NCBI GenBank assembly: GCA_963793275.1 | Contig: CAWBZL010000001.1 | Coordinates: 124,001 to 188,000, forward strand | Direction of reading: 5' to 3' | DNA from: Marinirhabdus sp963793275 | GTDB lineage: Bacteria > Bacteroidota > Bacteroidia > Flavobacteriales > Flavobacteriaceae | DNA: 64,000 nucleotides | Part shown: positions 8,255 through 16,147 of the stretch, piece after piece | How the letters are laid out: every line of letters starts with the position of its first letter | Numbering within the stretch: the stretch's first letter is position 1 | The notes under the pieces: model-generated | Database searches by the model: none | What the model saw: only the letters and a program-made list of their open reading frames with translations | What the model was told of the DNA's origin: nothing | Made by a program: the position numbers and the translations under genes

Positions 8255-9304
8255 TTATTCTATCTCCTCTAATTGCTCTAGTTGAAGTATTTTAATATTT
8301 CTACCTTCAATTTCAATCAATCCTAATTTCTTGAATTCTGAAAGGGTACGTATCAAACTTTCTGTGGCGATACCTGCCACACTTGCCAAGTCACTACGGG
8401 AGATTTTAATGGCGTCTTCCGGGTTTTTATTCAACGCACGTACAAATTGAAGAATGGTCTGCGCCGTTTTTTTACGTACCGAACTATAGGCCATTTGTAA
8501 TAGTTGTTCTTTTATTACTGAAACAGAAGCTGTAAGAACATTCATTAATTCCATAGAAACATTTTGATTATGACTCAAAATCTCTTTCAACTTTCGTTTA
8601 GAAATACCAGCAAGTTCAACATCTTCTACTGCGGTGGCTGTTTCTTGATACGGAATATCGTCTGCAAATGAAGTAAATCCTAAAAAATCATCGGGGGTAT
8701 GCAGGGCAGTGATTAATTCTTTGCCGTTTTCTTCCGTTTTATAATTTTTCACTATTCCCCTGAGGATAAGGTAAATATTGTTGGAATGTGCTCCTTCTTT
8801 AAAAATGATTTCTCCTTTCTTGAAATTTTTAATTTCGCCCGTATCATCAAAAAGATTTTTTAGTTCGTGAAGATTTCTAATGTCCCCTTCAGCTTCTTCT
8901 TTTTTTGAAGATACATCCATCATTTTAGAGAGAGTTTCAGCTTTTGCCAAACGGCTTTCTATGGCGTTTAAAAGCTCATCCTCTTCAAAGGGTTTTGAAA
9001 GGTAGTCATCTGCGCCAAGATCCATCCCTCTTCTTATTTCCCTGTACTCTGTTTTTGCAGATAAAAATATGAAAGGTATATGTGTTGTAGCAGGCTCCAA
9101 TGAGACAGCCTCTAATACGCCATATCCATCTACTTCGGGCATCATAATATCGCAAACAATTATATTCGGAAGCTCTTTTTTGGCTATTTCAATACCTATT
9201 CTACCATTAGGTGCCGTAAAAACAGTATAATTTGCAAGCCCTAATAACTCGGCTGTGTTTTCACGTAAAGCGGTATCATCTTCTATTATAAGGATTGTTT
9301 TCAT
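8255..9304 (-). CDS. Response-regulator receiver fused to CRP/FNR-family DNA-binding protein
   Basis: 349 residues. Residues 1-120 form a receiver domain with the acidic pair Asp9/Asp10, phospho-acceptor Asp52 and S-K-P at Lys104. Residues ~145-265 form a cyclic-nucleotide-binding-like beta-roll (G-E-I-I-F-K-E-G-A). Residues ~280-342 form a CRP/FNR winged helix-turn-helix. In the recognition helix, Glu315 and Arg319 keep the E-x-x-x-R spacing that reads the G of TGA half-sites in FNR/CRP. No Cys cluster for an FeS sensor is present. It lies 8 nt downstream of the PAS histidine kinase, so the two form an operon and probable two-component pair. It is the likely reader of the TGAY-N4-RTCA palindromes around it. 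Confidence 0.92.
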   Translation of the reverse strand: MKTILIIEDDTALRENTAELLGLANYTVFTAPNGRIGIEIAKKELPNIIVCDIMMPEVDGYGVLEAVSLEPATTHIPFIFLSAKTEYREIRRGMDLGADDYLSKPFEEDELLNAIESRLAKAETLSKMMDVSSKKEEAEGDIRNLHELKNLFDDTGEIKNFKKGEIIFKEGAHSNNIYLILRGIVKNYKTEENGKELITALHTPDDFLGFTSFADDIPYQETATAVEDVELAGISKRKLKEILSHNQNVSMELMNVLTASVSVIKEQLLQMAYSSVRKKTAQTILQFVRALNKNPEDAIKISRSDLASVAGIATESLIRTLSEFKKLGLIEIEGRNIKILQLEQLEEIE

Positions 9305-9312
9305 AGTGCTTT

Positions 9313-10821
9313 TTATGGAGTGGTCATTGGGATTTTTACGATAAATTCAGAACCTTTATCTTGGATACTTGTAAATGTTATGGTCCCGCCCAAATTCTCT
9401 AAATGGGTTTTTACAATATTTAGTCCTATACCTGTGCCTTGATTTAACAGGGCGTTCTCTGCCCTAAAGTACCGATTGAAAATATATTTTTGTTCATCTT
9501 CAGGAATGCCTATGCCTTCATCACGTACGGTAAGTACTAAAGTATCATCACTCTTTTTTGCCGAAACATAAACCGTTGAATTTTCAGCAGAATATTTAAT
9601 TGCATTATTGATGAGATTGGTTAAGATAAGTTCTAAAATTTTCTCATCAAAATCGATAAAAATAGCATCAATATTCTCTGGATACTCAATATAATGTCCT
9701 TCTTTCAATAGCATATTCGCATCGTAAATAACTTCATTCACAACTTTACTTAAGGGAAAGTTTGAGAATTTATAGGTTGCTTTACCACTTTCTAAGCGTT
9801 CTATAGATAAAAAATCATTAATAATGTGATCAAGGTATTTTACCTTTGACTGAATAGTTAATAAGTGTTTGTCCCGTTTGTCTTGTTGCTCTTCCTTTTT
9901 ATATTTACCGGCTAAGGTAGCAGAGGTTAAAATACCACTTAATGGAGTCTTGAATTCGTGAGAAACCAAGGAAAGAAATTTTGTTTTTAATTCGTTCAAT
10001 TCTATTTCTGTAGCCAGTGCTTTTTCTAACTGAACTGTACGTTGAGCAACTGTTCGCTCCAGCTTTTGAGTATATTCTTCCTGTTCAGTAATATCTAAAA
10101 CTATAGCTATGAGTGCAGCGCTTCCTTCGGTTATAGATTTTTGCAAGTGTACTTCAACAGGATATACAGTTCCGTCCTTGCGTTGATGCTTGGTATTAAA
10201 TTTCAGCTTATCTTTTAAACCTGCAATTAGGGGTTCAATTTTATCGAGATATTGAGATTTAGTGTATTTTGGTTTGATATCAACCGGAGTCATTTTTTTC
10301 AATTCTTCCAGCGAATAACCAATGTTCTTTAGAGCTCCCCTGTTGACATTTCTAAAAAGCAATGTTTTTGAATCAAAAATGTATATTTCGTTAAGTGAGT
10401 CATTAAAAATATTTGCCCAATGTCTTAGTTCTTGTTCTGCTGCTTTTCTTACTGAAATGTCAATGACCAAAGCCATTACATAATCCTGATCATACACCTT
10501 AAAAGGATTAAGCCCAGCCTCAACAGGAAATTGTGTGCCATCCTTACGAACTCCATATAAGTCACGGCCGTGTCCCATTTGCCGTTTATCACTCGTTTTC
10601 ATAAACCCACTTACGTGGTTGTGGTGACCGCCTCTGTATTGGGTTGGAATAAGAATATCAAGATGTTGCCCTATCAATTCATCTTCGGCATATCCAAAGA
10701 GCTCGTTTGAAGAAGTATTGGTCGCCACGATGATCTGCGATTTATTTACAATGATTATACCCTCTGAAATTGCTTCAGAAAGTATTTTAAAAATGTTGCT
10801 CCCTCTTTTAAATATATTCAT
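9313..10821 (-). CDS. PAS-PAS sensor histidine kinase (cytosolic)
   Basis: 502 residues without membrane segments. PAS1 spans ~14-125 and PAS2 ~132-250, followed by a coiled linker. The HisKA phospho-acceptor His288 is in L-V-S-H-E-F-K-T-P-L. The HATPase_c domain has N-L-I-N-N-A-I-K-Y-S (N box), D-E-G-I-G-I-P (G1) and G-T-G-I-G-L-N (G2). The lack of a membrane anchor implies an internal signal such as redox, oxygen or energy state. I see no unambiguous haem or flavin ligand. It is first in the operon with the REC-CRP regulator. Confidence 0.93.
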   Translation of the reverse strand: MNIFKRGSNIFKILSEAISEGIIIVNKSQIIVATNTSSNELFGYAEDELIGQHLDILIPTQYRGGHHNHVSGFMKTSDKRQMGHGRDLYGVRKDGTQFPVEAGLNPFKVYDQDYVMALVIDISVRKAAEQELRHWANIFNDSLNEIYIFDSKTLLFRNVNRGALKNIGYSLEELKKMTPVDIKPKYTKSQYLDKIEPLIAGLKDKLKFNTKHQRKDGTVYPVEVHLQKSITEGSAALIAIVLDITEQEEYTQKLERTVAQRTVQLEKALATEIELNELKTKFLSLVSHEFKTPLSGILTSATLAGKYKKEEQQDKRDKHLLTIQSKVKYLDHIINDFLSIERLESGKATYKFSNFPLSKVVNEVIYDANMLLKEGHYIEYPENIDAIFIDFDEKILELILTNLINNAIKYSAENSTVYVSAKKSDDTLVLTVRDEGIGIPEDEQKYIFNRYFRAENALLNQGTGIGLNIVKTHLENLGGTITFTSIQDKGSEFIVKIPMTTP

Positions 10822-11078
10822 TGCTTAAAGGTACCTATATAAAGTCCTGAAATACATGTTAAACCATTTCATTTAAATAGTTTTATTCAATATTTAAAAT
10901 TTCCGCAGTAAAACCAATTAGTTTTAAATCATTGTGATTGGAAAATAATTCTCACTATTTTCTTCGGGAATTTTACACATAAAAAGGACAGCGTTTTCAA
11001 GACTGTCCTTTAAAAATAAAATTTAGGTATATCTGTTTTCAACAGAACCCCGTCTGTTGGTGCGAGATTACCAGATTT
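10822..11078. other. Intergenic region between histidine kinase and small Lys-rich gene
   Basis: AT-rich. It contains the kinase promoter region, in which I find no convincing TGAY-N4-RTCA site, and the terminator at 10983-11011. A short hairpin AACAGA-accccg-TCTGTT lies at 11041-11058. No gene is seen. Confidence 0.5.
10983..11012 (-). terminator. Rho-independent terminator
   Basis: AAAGGACAG (10983-10991) pairs with CTGTCCTTT (11003-11011). On the minus strand a T-rich run follows. It terminates the small Lys-rich gene at 11079-11201. Confidence 0.75.
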
Positions 11079-11201
11079 TTATTTTTGCTTTTTCTGGTCT
11101 TTCTTCTTTTTATCGTCCATCTTCTTCTTATCATCTGAAGAATGTTTTTGACTACCAGATTGATTTTTGTTCTGATCTTGGGCTTTTTTCTTGTCGTCCA
11201 T
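11079..11201 (-). CDS. Small Lys/Asp/Gln-rich hydrophilic protein (40 aa)
   Basis: ATG at 11201 opens a 40-codon frame starting M-D-D-K-K-K-A-Q-D-Q and ending K-D-Q-K-K-Q-K. It has low complexity, is strongly charged and probably disordered. It is supported as a real gene by the terminator just downstream and the FNR-type palindrome 69 nt upstream. Similar tiny charged proteins lie at 29729 and 51725. A hydrophilin-like protective role is conceivable but unproven. Confidence 0.6.
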   Translation of the reverse strand: MDDKKKAQDQNKNQSGSQKHSSDDKKKMDDKKKKDQKKQK

Positions 11202-11269
11202 AATATTTTGTTTTTAGTAGTACTTTATTGTACTGAAGTGAAGATAGCTGGATAAGAAACTACAAACTA

Positions 11270-11281
11270 TGACATTTATCA
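11270..11281 (-). promoter_or_regulatory. FNR-type palindrome TGACATTTATCA
   Basis: Minus-strand-facing copy upstream of the 40-aa gene. The box at the +33 offset (11239-11246) reads TATCTTCA, a weak TAnnTTTG match. Confidence 0.65.
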
Positions 11282-11354
11282 TAATTACTCTTAATGCTTT
11301 CCGCTTAAAAAACAACATCTCTATTCCATTGCTAAACCCTTTCTTTTAAGAAAC

Positions 11355-11366
11355 TGATAAATGTCA
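11355..11366 (+). promoter_or_regulatory. FNR-type palindrome TGATAAATGTCA
   Basis: Reverse complement of TGACATTTATCA, 52 nt before the TerB-like start at 11419. It controls the long plus-strand operon. Confidence 0.75.
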
Positions 11367-11389
11367 TAGTCAGGTTCATATTCCGAAGG

Positions 11390-11397
11390 TACATTTA
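11390..11397 (+). promoter_or_regulatory. -7 promoter box TACATTTA
   Basis: Centred exactly 33 nt downstream of the centre of the palindrome at 11355-11366. It gives a ~15-nt leader before ATG 11419. Confidence 0.6.
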
Positions 11398-11418
11398 ACA
11401 CATATTTTAATATCTCAA

Positions 11419-11826
11419 ATGAGTAAGGAAAACAAAGCAAAATTGATCTTCTACCAAAAGCTGGGCGAACTATTTTATGCTATAGCTGCAACTGACAAGA
11501 TTGTACGCAAAGAAGAGTATAAAGTGTTAACTCAGTTAGTAGCAAAAGAATGGACACATAGCATTGAATACAATGAACAGGATAAAACCGATGCTGGCTA
11601 CCAAATCTCCATCGTTTTTGAATGGTTTGACTACGAGCGTTTGGATGCTGAGGATTGTTTTAAAAGCTTTGTAAACTATTACAAACAACACCAGCGTTTT
11701 TTTACTGAAGAAAGAAAAGCGCTACTACTAACAACAGCTCAAAAGATTGCCGCTGCCTTTAGTGGGTACAATAAAAGCGAACTTATAATGGTCACTAAAC
11801 TGCAACTCCTTTTTAAAAATAATTAA
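11419..11826 (+). CDS. TerB-like helical protein
   Basis: 135 residues, all-helical. F-Y-Q-K-L-G-E-L-F-Y-A-I-A-A-T-D-K-x-V-R-x-E-E occupies the N-terminal third, matching the opening of TerB/TerB-like (tellurite-resistance-associated) domains, which carry acidic metal-binding positions. The C-terminal half is a helical bundle with aromatic residues. It is first gene of a tightly spaced nine-gene plus-strand run ending at 16906, so it probably sets the operon's stress/anaerobic expression. Confidence 0.65.
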   Translation: MSKENKAKLIFYQKLGELFYAIAATDKIVRKEEYKVLTQLVAKEWTHSIEYNEQDKTDAGYQISIVFEWFDYERLDAEDCFKSFVNYYKQHQRFFTEERKALLLTTAQKIAAAFSGYNKSELIMVTKLQLLFKNN

Positions 11827-11836
11827 ATCTGCAACT

Positions 11837-12739
11837 ATGAAATATTTGAATTTAATACTCATTGCATTACTATTTTTTTCTTGTAAAAATGAAACAGAAA
11901 AAGAGCTGGATGACATCGATCAACTACCAGTATTTTCTAATAGAGACATGCAACCATTTGAAGAAGTATTGCCTTTTGACTCACTTTACACAACCAATGA
12001 TGCTGAATTTAACAAAACAAAGTCTATTGTAATAAAAAGACAATCGCTTATAGACTTAAAAGATGACAAGGCTGAACTGGAAGAAATGTTATTATACAAG
12101 ACATTTAAAAAGGATGAAGATCTATACTTGATAGATTTTAAATATCCATATCTCAATGAAAACATAAAGCCATCCTACCACAATTTCAATGAATATTTAG
12201 AAGAAACCTATTTAAATATCGCTGGTGTGGAAGCCAGTATTTTAGAGAGTAAAGACTTAATTTGTGATACTATCCCAATAAATAGGTTTAAAGAACAGCG
12301 TCTGGTAGATTATAAACTTTATAACCTCAATAGAACTCTTATAAGTGTTCTATTCTATAAAGAAAATTATTATTCTGGCACCTTGCATCCTACCTACTCA
12401 TTTGATTGCCTCAATTTTGATCTGGAACGCTCCGTGTTTATGAATTATGAAGACTTTTTTAATGTAGGTACAGAAGAAGAAATGACAAGAATACTTAATG
12501 AAGTATTGACTGAAAAAATACACTCAGGCGATATCTATTACGACTGTTGGGAAATCTCGTTTGACGATTTTTTTGAGTATAAAGACAATTTTGTGGTGGA
12601 TGATATGAAGGTAGCATATTACTTTGACGATTGTGTCATCTGCCCTTCCTATACAGGCACTTTTTCAGTTGAAATACCGCTAGAACGTCTACTACCAGTG
12701 CTTAGAAAATACAAATTAAATCCGCTTACCTTAAGATGA
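11837..12739 (+). CDS. Lipoprotein with DUF3298/RsiV-like C-terminal domain
   Basis: 300 residues with lipobox F-F-S-C (Cys16). The region from ~150 to the end (Y-S-G-T-L-H-P...Y-S-F-D-C...D-F-F; later A-Y-Y-F-D-D...G-T-F-S-V-E-I-P) follows the DUF4163/DUF3298 pattern found in RsiV-type anti-sigma/lysozyme-sensing and heat-shock-related proteins. It has no cytoplasmic anti-sigma part, so it should sit in the periplasm or at the outer membrane. It lies 10 nt after the TerB-like gene, with a sigma-like gene two genes downstream. Confidence 0.7.
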   Translation: MKYLNLILIALLFFSCKNETEKELDDIDQLPVFSNRDMQPFEEVLPFDSLYTTNDAEFNKTKSIVIKRQSLIDLKDDKAELEEMLLYKTFKKDEDLYLIDFKYPYLNENIKPSYHNFNEYLEETYLNIAGVEASILESKDLICDTIPINRFKEQRLVDYKLYNLNRTLISVLFYKENYYSGTLHPTYSFDCLNFDLERSVFMNYEDFFNVGTEEEMTRILNEVLTEKIHSGDIYYDCWEISFDDFFEYKDNFVVDDMKVAYYFDDCVICPSYTGTFSVEIPLERLLPVLRKYKLNPLTLR

Positions 12740-12773
12740 GTTTGTGACGTATAGCATAGAAAAATACTTATAA

Positions 12774-13484
12774 ATGAAAATAAAATCAGAAGAATTAGAT
12801 ACCTATTTAGATAACCATTACATCCACCGAAGTAATTGGCTAAGAGCTGCTGTTCTGGGAGCTAATGATGGCATTTTATCTACTGCAAGTATTGCGATAG
12901 GTGTTGCTGCGGCAAGCGATTTGAGAGAACCAGTGATTTTAGCAACGTTGGCAGGATTAGTGGCTGGTGCCTTATCGATGGCGGCGGGAGAATATGTTTC
13001 GGTAAGTTCACAAACCGACGTGGAGAAAGCCGATATAGAAAGAGAAAAAATAGAATTAGAAGAAATGCCAGAAATTGAGCTACAAAGATTGGCAGAGATT
13101 TACGAAGAGAGAGGGCTTAAAAAAGGAACTGCTTTAATCGTTGCTAAGGAATTAACCGAACACGATGCGTTGGCAGCTCACGTTAGGGATGAATTAGGAA
13201 TAAATGAAATAAGTCAGGCAAAACCCATCCAAGCAGCTTTTGCGTCTGGAGCTTCATTCACCATAGGTGGATTGCTTCCTTTTCTAGTAACACTTTTTAT
13301 CCCTTTAAAAGTTATGGAATATTCTCTTTACGGTTTTGCTATGTGCTTTCTAATAATTTTAGGAGCATTGGCCGCTAAAACCGGAGGTTCAAGCATTAAA
13401 ATGGCTATTGCCCGAATTACATTTTGGGGAACGATTGCAATGGGATTGACTGCTTTGGTGGGGTACTTATTTAATGTTGGATAA
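12774..13484 (+). CDS. VIT1/CCC1-family Fe2+/Mn2+ transporter
   Basis: 236 residues. N-terminal R-S-N-W-L-R-A-A-V-L-G-A-N-D-G-I-L-S-T-A-S is the family signature (TM1 with Asn-Asp-Gly). Then come G-A-L-S-M-A-A-G-E-Y-V-S-V-S-S-Q (TM2 and metal-site Glu), a cytoplasmic Glu-rich helical pair (~85-150) that binds metals in VIT1, and three C-terminal membrane helices. It exports or sequesters ferrous iron or manganese, which fits an anaerobic/oxidative stress operon. Confidence 0.9.
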   Translation: MKIKSEELDTYLDNHYIHRSNWLRAAVLGANDGILSTASIAIGVAAASDLREPVILATLAGLVAGALSMAAGEYVSVSSQTDVEKADIEREKIELEEMPEIELQRLAEIYEERGLKKGTALIVAKELTEHDALAAHVRDELGINEISQAKPIQAAFASGASFTIGGLLPFLVTLFIPLKVMEYSLYGFAMCFLIILGALAAKTGGSSIKMAIARITFWGTIAMGLTALVGYLFNVG

Positions 13485-13508
13485 TGAGCAATAATAAAAT
13501 ATAAAACT

Positions 13509-14279
13509 ATGGAAAATCAGACTACTTATTATGAGATTCATCGACAACTTCGTATCTCTGTAAAGCAAACACTTCCTAACCTTATTAAACTTAAGAGGGA
13601 AGAAAATAAAATTGAATTCAACAAACTACTTCTTGAAATAGTACCTGATGTACGGAGATATCTCATAAGAAGAATTAAAACTGCTATAAAGAAGAACCAT
13701 TTTCCGAAGAACAAATACGTTCCCAATGATTTTATAGATCAGTTATTTATTGAAACTTATGATACTATTGAAAAGTTCTCCAATGAAGATGAGTTTTTAG
13801 TATGGCTCTACAAAAAGACCAACGAACTGTTAGATGACGTTATTACCGAAGAAACATTTGACGATTTATTCTACGAGAATATAGATGACTATTCAAAAAA
13901 GGAATGGGATCAAATGGAAGAAAATTTTACAGCTGAAAGTGATGGAGATCTTATTATGAAGGAAGAACTGAATGATATTTCCTATTACAAAGATCCTTAC
14001 ACGGTAAATGATGTATTCATACAAAATAGTGAAAGTGAGCTCATAAAAAAAATAGATAAGGCCTTACACCAAGAACAATTAGATAAACATTTCCAGACGG
14101 TATTGCACAATTTACCAGTGTCACTGCGTAACGTATTTGAGTTATATACAAAGCAGCATCTTACTATTGCAGAAATTGCAACAATCAGAAATATCACAGT
14201 TTCGGAGGCAAAGCAATTTCTAGATGATGCCAGAAGTTCACTCAAGATTAGTCTATTTAATAGATATACTATCGAATAA
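13509..14279 (+). CDS. Sigma-70-like protein with region-4 helix-turn-helix
   Basis: 256 residues. An N-terminal helical part (R-R-Y-L-I-R-R-I-K-T-A near 50) could be a degenerate region 2, then an acidic linker. The C-terminal ~60 residues fit sigma region 4 (L-P-V-S-L-R-N-V-F-E-L-Y...L-T-I-A-E-I-A...V-S-E-A-K-Q-F-L-D-D-A). It is longer than usual ECF sigmas and region 2 is weak. It may be an alternative sigma or a sigma-derived regulator. It is co-operonic with the RsiV-like lipoprotein. Confidence 0.7.
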   Translation: MENQTTYYEIHRQLRISVKQTLPNLIKLKREENKIEFNKLLLEIVPDVRRYLIRRIKTAIKKNHFPKNKYVPNDFIDQLFIETYDTIEKFSNEDEFLVWLYKKTNELLDDVITEETFDDLFYENIDDYSKKEWDQMEENFTAESDGDLIMKEELNDISYYKDPYTVNDVFIQNSESELIKKIDKALHQEQLDKHFQTVLHNLPVSLRNVFELYTKQHLTIAEIATIRNITVSEAKQFLDDARSSLKISLFNRYTIE

Positions 14280-14293
14280 CAGATATCTTATTT

Positions 14294-15232
14294 ATGGATT
14301 ACAAGGATTATTATAAAATATTAGGAGTCAGTAAAGACGCTTCAGTTAAGGACATTAAAAAAGCGTATAGAAAACTTGCTGCTCAGCATCATCCAGATAA
14401 AAATCCAGACAACAAAGGTGCAGAAGAAAAATTCAAGGAAATTAATGAGGCAAATAGTGTCTTAAGCGACACAAAAAAACGTGAAAAGTACGACGCTTTA
14501 GGTTCCAATTGGGATGCTTATGAGCATACAGGTGATAACTGGCGTGACCATACCAATCCACGTGAGCAAAACAGGGGCTCTTATCAAGGTAACCCATCGG
14601 GATTTTACGGTCAGCAGAATGAAGGAGAAGATTTTTCAAGCTTTTTCGAAACTTTTTTCAATAACAATAGGCAGTCAGCTCGTGGACAACAGGCTAACTT
14701 CGTTGGAGGTGATATTCAAGCTGAAATGCCCATAACTCTTTTGGAAGCCTATCAAGGAAGTACCCGCACCTTTAAAATTAATAATGACAATTTAAGAATC
14801 AGCATAAAACCAGGATCGTATCATGGACAACAATTAAAAATTAAAGGAAAAGGGCAGCCAGGTATAAACGGTGCAAGGAGAGGTGACTTGCACATTATTT
14901 TAAATGTACAACAGGATGCTCGATTCCAGAGAAAGGAAAACAACCTGCTCTATACTGCCCCAATAGATATCTATACTGCCATTTTAGGTGGTAAAATAAT
15001 TGTCCCAACACTTACCGGAACCGTAAAAGTTACGGTGCCCAAAGAAAGTGAAACAGGAAAAATACTAAGGCTGAAAAGTAAGGGAATGCCATTGTATAGT
15101 AGCCCCTCACAATATGGAGATTTATTAGTGACACTCCATGTGAATTTACCAAAAAAAATTACGAAAGAGGAAGAAGAATTATTTGAAAAATTAAAAGGAT
15201 TAAGAGAAAAGCAAACTGTAACAGAAGTTTAA
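14294..15232 (+). CDS. DnaJ-class co-chaperone (CbpA-like)
   Basis: 312 residues. The J domain (1-70) has HPD at 33-35. A Gly/Asn/Gln-rich linker (~75-130) follows, then two beta-sandwich substrate-binding domains (I-S-I-K-P-G-S-Y-H-G-Q-Q-L-K-I-K-G-K-G...). There is no zinc-finger cluster, so it is the type B/CbpA class. It stimulates DnaK ATPase in the cytosol. It starts 14 nt after the sigma-like gene in the operon. Confidence 0.92.
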   Translation: MDYKDYYKILGVSKDASVKDIKKAYRKLAAQHHPDKNPDNKGAEEKFKEINEANSVLSDTKKREKYDALGSNWDAYEHTGDNWRDHTNPREQNRGSYQGNPSGFYGQQNEGEDFSSFFETFFNNNRQSARGQQANFVGGDIQAEMPITLLEAYQGSTRTFKINNDNLRISIKPGSYHGQQLKIKGKGQPGINGARRGDLHIILNVQQDARFQRKENNLLYTAPIDIYTAILGGKIIVPTLTGTVKVTVPKESETGKILRLKSKGMPLYSSPSQYGDLLVTLHVNLPKKITKEEEELFEKLKGLREKQTVTEV

Positions 15233-15256
15233 ATAAACTACTAAAAAGCCCATACG

Positions 15257-15607
15257 ATGGAAGTTACGATATATACCATAAGACCTACTGAGGCAGATGC
15301 TATTAAGAATTTTATGAATCTCTATTATAGCTCGCAAATGAAGTTTTTAGCAAGTGAACTTTTAAATAATGGGTTGTCACCCAATCAAATTTCCGAAGCG
15401 GTACAAATGGCTGTTACCATAGCAAATGCTTCTAAAATTGATACAAACAAACATTTTATGCCGGTTTATAGTGCTCTGAATAGAGATGTTATAAAGGATT
15501 GTAAACTTTCTCAATTGGGATACGGATTGGTATTGATGAATGCAAATCCAAACCTCTCGGTTGTGGGAGATTTTCAAGTACGTGTTTTGAAGGCTTTTTT
15601 TAACTGA
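15257..15607 (+). CDS. Conserved hypothetical protein
   Basis: 116 residues, soluble, mixed helix/strand, with no signal peptide. Visible segments are a helical N-terminal half (M-N-L-Y-Y-S-S-Q-M-K-F-L-A) and an Ala-rich helix (V-Q-M-A-V-T-I-A-N-A). No family is recognised. Its place between dnaJ (24 nt) and thioredoxin (28 nt) in the FNR-type-controlled operon suggests a cytosolic stress role. Confidence 0.7.
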   Translation: MEVTIYTIRPTEADAIKNFMNLYYSSQMKFLASELLNNGLSPNQISEAVQMAVTIANASKIDTNKHFMPVYSALNRDVIKDCKLSQLGYGLVLMNANPNLSVVGDFQVRVLKAFFN

Positions 15608-15635
15608 AATTTTAATTTTCTAACAACGAATCAAG

Positions 15636-15932
15636 ATGAAGAATAATTTTCAAAGTATTATTAATTCTGAAACACCCGTACTAGTAGATTTTTTTGCTGA
15701 ATGGTGCGGCCCTTGTAAGGCGTTGGCTCCTATCCTAAAACAGGTAAAAGACCAACTAGGCGATGGTATTAAAATTGTAAAAATTGATGTAGATAAAAAT
15801 CAGGCCTTGGCGAGTAAATATCAAGTTCGCGGAGTACCCACAATGTTATTATTTAAAAATGGAAAACAAGTGTGGCGGCAGTCTGGGGTGCTTCAAAAAA
15901 ATGAAATTGTAAAAATTATTAACTCAAAATAA
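15636..15932 (+). CDS. trxA: Thioredoxin
   Basis: 98 residues, full thioredoxin fold. The active site W-C-G-P-C-K has Cys24 and Cys27, and the cis-Pro motif is G-V-P-T-M. It is slightly shorter than housekeeping thioredoxins (~105). Cytosolic disulfide reductase, here in a stress operon, so likely an accessory rather than the primary thioredoxin. Confidence 0.93.
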   Translation: MKNNFQSIINSETPVLVDFFAEWCGPCKALAPILKQVKDQLGDGIKIVKIDVDKNQALASKYQVRGVPTMLLFKNGKQVWRQSGVLQKNEIVKIINSK

Positions 15933-15938
15933 TGTCTG

Positions 15939-16145
15939 ATGATAAATCCTATTACGATAAACAAAGTTAATCAAGTGTTGTCTGAATTGCAGCAGGAATA
16001 TCCCGAGGTATATAATTTACTGGATGAAGAACCTTTTGGTCATCTGCTGGGCTCAGAAAAGAAAATAGACAATGAAACTCTGTTAAATTATATAACAGAC
16101 ATTGAGGCGTTAGCCCATCAACTTACTAAAACACATACTTCTTAA
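15939..16145 (+). CDS. Small hypothetical protein (68 aa)
   Basis: ATG at 15939, 6 nt after the thioredoxin stop, ending 2 nt before the patatin start. The tight spacing supports it as a real operon member. Acidic and helical (V-N-Q-V-L-S-E-L-Q-Q-E-Y-P-E-V-Y-N-L-L). An alternative ATG at 15932 leads to an early stop. Function unknown. Confidence 0.65.
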   Translation: MINPITINKVNQVLSELQQEYPEVYNLLDEEPFGHLLGSEKKIDNETLLNYITDIEALAHQLTKTHTS

Positions 16146-16147
16146 AA

